A stretch of 64,000 nucleotides of DNA from Bolinopsis microptera (taxonomy: Eukaryota; Ctenophora; Tentaculata; Lobata; Bolinopsidae). The notes under the pieces were generated by a model. The model was not told the origin of the DNA and searched no databases. It saw nothing but the letters and a program-made list of their open reading frames with translations. This document shows, piece by piece, positions 60,058 through 64,000 of this stretch. The stretch's first letter is position 1; each line of letters begins with the position of its first letter. The translations under genes and the position numbers were made by a program. The stretch is taken from NCBI RefSeq assembly GCF_026151205.1, contig NC_087072.1, positions 24,197,603-24,261,602 on the forward strand. Reading direction: 5' to 3'.

Positions 60058-60412
60058 TGAAATACCCAGGAACATAAATCCCCTACATGAGGGGTAAAAA
60101 TTTTTGATTTTACCTGGATTTCAGCTATTTTGAGATGGGCGCGGCCCCTGGGAGTGGCCTGAGTGGGTTGTGAGGTCGAAACTTGATTTTTCTGATGGTT
60201 TGGGTTAGGTACTACCCATTTTTACACTAAAACATGTTCCAAATACCCCGGAACATAAATCCCCTACAGGGGTAAACATTTTCAATCTTGATTTTACCTG
60301 GATTTCAGATATTTTGGGATGGGCGTGGCCCCTGGGAGTGGCCTGAGTGGGTTGGGAGGTCGAAACTTGATTTTTCTGATGGTTTGGGTCAGGTACTAAC
60401 TATTTAACCACC
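60058..60412. repeat. ~187-bp tandem repeat, right array (inverted)
   Basis: Two units of the 58410-58832 repeat in reverse complement, period about 185 bp (GGGCGCGGCCCCTGGGAGTG, then GGGCGTGGCCCCTGGGAGTG). Together with the left array it makes a ~2-kb inverted structure. Confidence 0.9.
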
Positions 60413-60770
60413 TACTTTTAAAACTGCGTCTTGGATGGCAGAATCACTGAATCAGCTCGCCAGTTGACATGACTATGTACAGTGCAACAGGATGGTGAAA
60501 GATTAGTTAGCAGTATTGATGGCATTATCGTTTCACTTGGTTCGTTTTCAGAATGACAAGTTAAAGCAGATAAAAATCGCCCTAAGTTCAACCAAGAATC
60601 AAATAATTGACAATTAGAAATGGGTTTATATCAGCTGACAGGAAACGATTAATATAAACTGCAAGGAGAAACAGTTGCAGGCACCGCTGCAAAGAACATA
60701 GTTGAGAGCCAGTTAAATTGGTACAGAGATGCAGTTCAGGAAAATTTAATTTTGATTTTTTTATCAACCT
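60413..60770. other. No gene recognised
   Basis: A spacer of about 360 bp between the right array and the LINE ORF1 relic. No coding signal. Confidence 0.4.
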
Positions 60771-60774
60771 GAAA

Positions 60775-61207
60775 GTTCAGATATCCCGAAGACAAGTCTG
60801 TGGTGCAGGAAGAGGACCTGAGCCAGAACATCATGGTTTTCGGCTTGTCTGAAGAAACTAGCGAGGAAATTAACAGGACATTGGGAGATTGGATTCAGAC
60901 CAGTGATGGAGATCAGTAGAGTTGGCAAGAAGAAGTAGAAGACTACTCGGCCAGTCTAGGTAACTCTGTCCAGTTCCAGATTCCAGTGTACAGCCTAAAT
61001 CAGATACTTAGTCAAGCTCGAAAACTAAGACAGCCGAAGAAGTTTAGCCCAGTTATCGTTAGTAATAGTCTAGACCGCTCATTGGAGAATAGAGTTGAGC
61101 ATAGACTTCTTGTTGAGGGCCTACACAAAATGAAGAACTCTGAGCCAGACAAGCACCACTACATCAAAGGAAAAACAATTTATACCGAAGACAAAGCAGT
61201 GAAATGA
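60775..61207 (+). pseudogene. LINE ORF1-like fragment, frameshifted
   Basis: Frames combine to read NIMVFGLSEETSEEINRTL, EISRVGKKK*KTTRPV*VTL, then ILSQARKLRQPKKFSPVIVS, LENRVEHRLLVEGLHKMKN and HHYIKGK. The order FGLPE...SRxGK...RPVxVTLSS...ILxxARKLR...VxIxxDRxxxERxxRxxLVxELK is that of ORF1-type proteins encoded by invertebrate LINEs. Internal stops and at least one frameshift show that it is dead. It ends with TGA at 61205-61207. Confidence 0.75.
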
Positions 61208-61879
61208 ATATGGTTTTACAATTTCATGTTTTGCTATTATATAGGGACGTAAATGTTTGAAGAGGATGAAGACTTGTCTCATTGTGCTCAAATTTTGATA
61301 TTTTGAGTTATGTAGTTATGTTATCTGCCATTGGAGCACACAAAACTTAACGTTTTCTCAATATTGGTCAGATGAGTTTTATCGATCAAATTCAATGTGC
61401 CAACTTGGCACATTGCCAAAACTACAGTGCCCTGATGTGGGATTATTTTTATTCGTTTTTCCGTTGATTTTCCATTATCACATATCACATGAATTAACAT
61501 AATTTCTTTCATCCTACTAGTACTCTATCGGAGGCTAATATTCTTAAACTGTACAAATCGTCTGTATTTACAAATGGAATTTCTTTATAACTTAAATCGC
61601 ATTTTAGTTTTTACAGTCCTAAGTAAGTGAGCAAGTTCAACTGGTGCCTGCCTACTCTACCCTTTTTAGTACTATACTCTGACTATCTACTGCGATCAAG
61701 TGTAATGCAAACTGTGCAGGTGAGTTGTTATCACTGCAAAGGATATGATCGGGCATCCTTCATCGTACACGAGCAACACGCTCACTGAGTGGAACAACTT
61801 CACATATTTTGTAGATTGTTTTATTTTTGATAATGTTCGGGTATGTCATTTTTATAATTTGCCTAAAATAGTAAAATGT
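61208..61879. other. No gene recognised
   Basis: AT-rich spacer up to the target duplication of the hAT-like element. Confidence 0.4.
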
Positions 61880-61887
61880 TTCTTGTG

Positions 61888-63058
61888 TAGGCTATCCACT
61901 CCGATAATCGTAACCGATAATTATCTCCGATAATTCGTTAAAAAAGGTTATCTGTTTATCTAGATAAAACATATTTTTATCGGTATAAAAATTCTCTAGA
62001 TATTACCGAAAATACTGCCACAATACCGTAAAATTGTAAAGAAATATTAGTGTTTTTGCCTTCCCAAGTAATCCAAGAAACAATCCCAAACGTCTTCTAG
62101 TATGATAGAAGAAGTAGTTTACTTAGATGTGAGCTTAAGATGTTTATTTACATTTGTATACCTATGGAACTGTAGAACTGTATGAACTGTTGAAATCCAG
62201 AGAAGGTTATTGACACTGTTCTCTTAAGGGTGCTGGCGTTTTACCTTATAATCATTCTGGAGACGGGAACGAGCATGTTACTGTTAACACTTTAACAAGA
62301 GTCAAAAATACCAGCAGGGCACTCTATTGAATTCCGTAAGTGTTCTGGGCGTGAAACATTGTCTTCAGGAGAAGGAATCTGTTGCTCCAAGTTATCAACA
62401 GGATAAGAAAACGGTTCACTGAATCACTTTAAATGCTTTACTGTTTAGAGGAGAATTGGTATTTGGTGCACTACTGTTCTCAGGAGAAGAAAACCCTTGG
62501 TTTACTGTTTTGAAGAGAACTGGTACACTACTGTTCTCAGGAGAAGGAAACCCTTGGTCTACTGTTTTGAAGAGAACTAGTACACTACTGTTCTCAGGAG
62601 AAGGAAACCAGTGGTCTACTGTTTTGAAGAGAACTGGTGCACTATTTTTCTCAGGAGAAGAAAACCGGTGGTCTACTGTTTTGAAGAGAACTAGTGCGTT
62701 ACTGTTATCAGGAGAAGAAAACCGGTGGGGTCTACTGTTTTGAAGAGAACTAGTGCGTTACTGTTCTCAGGAGAAGGAAACCGTTGGTCTACTGTTTTGA
62801 AGAAAACTGGTGCACTTCTGCTCCCCGGAGAAGAGAACTGATGCTCTAATATTTTCAAAAGAAAGGAAGTGGTACTTTAGCAAGATTACTGGTAAACAGT
62901 AATAAAAGTCGACAATTAGTTTTTGCGAAATTTGGAAAACATTTTGGCTTTGGCCTTCAGCAGAAAAATTATCGGTTTTATCGGTTTTATCTAGATAAAA
63001 CCTACATCTTTATCTGTTTATCTAGATAAAAGATTTCATACCGATAATGGATAGCCTA
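61888..63058. mobile_element. Non-autonomous hAT-like element (1171 bp)
   Basis: The ends are TAGGCTATCCA and GGATAGCCTA. The 8-mer TTCTTGTG sits directly outside both (61880-61887 and 63059-63066), the target duplication length of hAT elements. Subterminal regions hold repeats of CCGATAAT and the palindrome TTTATCTAGATAAA (three copies). No transposase. Most of the interior right half is a 57-bp minisatellite. Confidence 0.88.
62445..62830. repeat. 57-bp minisatellite inside the hAT-like element
   Basis: About seven copies of ACTGTTCTCAGGAGAAG..., then ACTGTTTTGAAGAGAACTGG. Because 57 nt is 19 codons, a repeated peptide frame (LLFSGEGNPWSTVLKR) appears, but it has no exon context and ends within the array. 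Degenerate units extend upstream to about 62360. Confidence 0.9.
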
Positions 63059-63066
63059 TTCTTGTG

Positions 63067-64000
63067 GCATACACAAGATTTGTTCCATAGCTGCTTTGAT
63101 GCAGCCCAGCAGCAGCAATAATACATTAGGACTTAAACTACCTGAGCTTCCTAAAGCTTAAATTTGGTCTTAAGAGGTTATATGCGCGTTGTAGTTCTGA
63201 AATGATTATAAAAATTGTTACAATTCTAACCAGTCACAATTATGTGTCTATGCGGAAGTCAATGATATGCAGGTTTACTTTAAAACAATATGTTTCTCGA
63301 ATACTTATTCAGGATCTGTGAATATTGTGCACTGTGCACTGTGCAAGGTGCACAGTGTGCTGTGCAGCACGGCTTTACCGATTTAGTACACACCATTTAA
63401 TCTGCATCGCTGCCATGGTAAGATCCTCTTGGTTCCTGTAATGGGTTGGTTAACTGGTTATCATGTGCAGGTTGATGGTAAACCTTTCTAAAATTGGAAC
63501 TCTCACTTTAGAGTAAATATCTATATAATAGAGGAACTCTCAGCTCAGTGCTCTAGAATACCGGGAATTCTCCCTTCAGAGTAAAAACCTTACCAATACC
63601 AAGTATTTTCTTGCGAATTGTTATGTGAACCCCTCAGGCCTCAAGAATACCCAACCTTCAATAATATGAAAAGTTCGTTTAGTTGAAAATGTGTATTTTA
63701 TCGCCACCATTTATTTCTGTCTCTTTGAAAATCTATTTGATAAAGTTACTAACTCGAACATGAGGCTTGTTTTTGATGGATCATTATTAAGTTATTAAAA
63801 TCTTAAACTAGTGAAACAGCACACTAACCGACTTAAAGTGCCATTTTAAGATACATTTGACTCCGACTCATCCGAGGCTTATCTTTATAAGCAAAGGACT
63901 TTATTGGCAGAATAACCTCACGAGTCACCAATCAGTACATTAATTTAGAAGGCCAGTTGGTAGATCACCGAACGGCTATAAGCCGGCTACTAACCGGCTA
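63067..64000. other. No gene recognised; short palindrome
   Basis: Around 63327-63374 GTGCACTGTGCACTGTGC faces GCACAGTGTGCTGTGCAGCAC, forming a strong hairpin. The rest is AT-rich, with no coding signal to the window end. Confidence 0.45.

Noticed and set aside
62456-62743. 95-aa repeated peptide frame
   Set aside because: It is the 57-bp minisatellite inside a non-autonomous transposon, starts without ATG and ends within the array.
1-64000. tRNA or rRNA genes
   Set aside because: No cloverleaf-like A/B-box arrangement or rRNA core word was recognised by reading; a covariance-model scan would be needed to exclude small RNAs.

Overview
This window looks like invertebrate animal nuclear DNA. 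It is AT-rich. Its genes are split by short GT-AG introns and spliced products can be read on both strands. There is a rhodopsin-type 7TM receptor, several lineages of non-LTR retrotransposon, pogo- and hAT-like DNA transposons, and many MITEs and minisatellites. The species cannot be fixed from the sequence; a cnidarian or another early-branching or soft-bodied invertebrate would fit, but that is a guess. Open frames were judged by homology and splice logic, because most short frames here are chance.

Five host genes can be assembled. (1) A spermidine/thialysine-type GNAT acetyltransferase on the minus strand (4253-5580, four exons, 195 aa). A second copy (11878-22888, minus) has been stretched by two transposon insertions and carries a 1-nt deletion in exon 2. 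(2) A plus-strand coiled-coil protein of 389 aa in 11 exons (32010-36660). (3) Convergent to it, a minus-strand ribulose-phosphate 3-epimerase homologue of 229 aa (37592-38896) in which several catalytic and phosphate-binding residues are replaced. (4) A single-exon class A-like GPCR (42212-43219). (5) A plus-strand leucine-rich-repeat protein of 786 aa in 11 exons (53498-57808) with a long acidic insertion between its LRR blocks. No pathway links these genes; they are ordinary neighbours.

The rest is mostly mobile DNA. 12781-18398 is a DNA transposon with 35-bp perfect terminal inverted repeats (TIRs), built of diverged ~150-bp units carrying TGTGACAAAGTAAAC. An RTE-like LINE (14646-18070, apparent 10-bp target duplication) is nested inside it. 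18688-22743 is a LINE with endonuclease and reverse transcriptase (RT) and one premature stop; it keeps an NPGP (2A-like) remnant. 44133-48243 holds two LINE-derived units head to tail, the first an internally deleted version of the second. 48865-52092 is a pogo-like element with TA duplications, a decayed DDE transposase and a LINE inside; 24311-24479 is its MITE. 61888-63058 is a non-autonomous hAT-like element with an 8-bp target duplication and an internal 57-bp minisatellite. LINE fragments lie at 23106, 26985, 29822 and 60775.

I did not find a clearly new multi-gene system. The best leads are the 150-bp-periodic motif array inside the 12.8-18.4 kb transposon, the conserved-hairpin repeats in the 47.2-47.8 kb LINE 3' region, the active-site-divergent epimerase homologue, and the inverted pair of tandem arrays at 58.4-60.4 kb.
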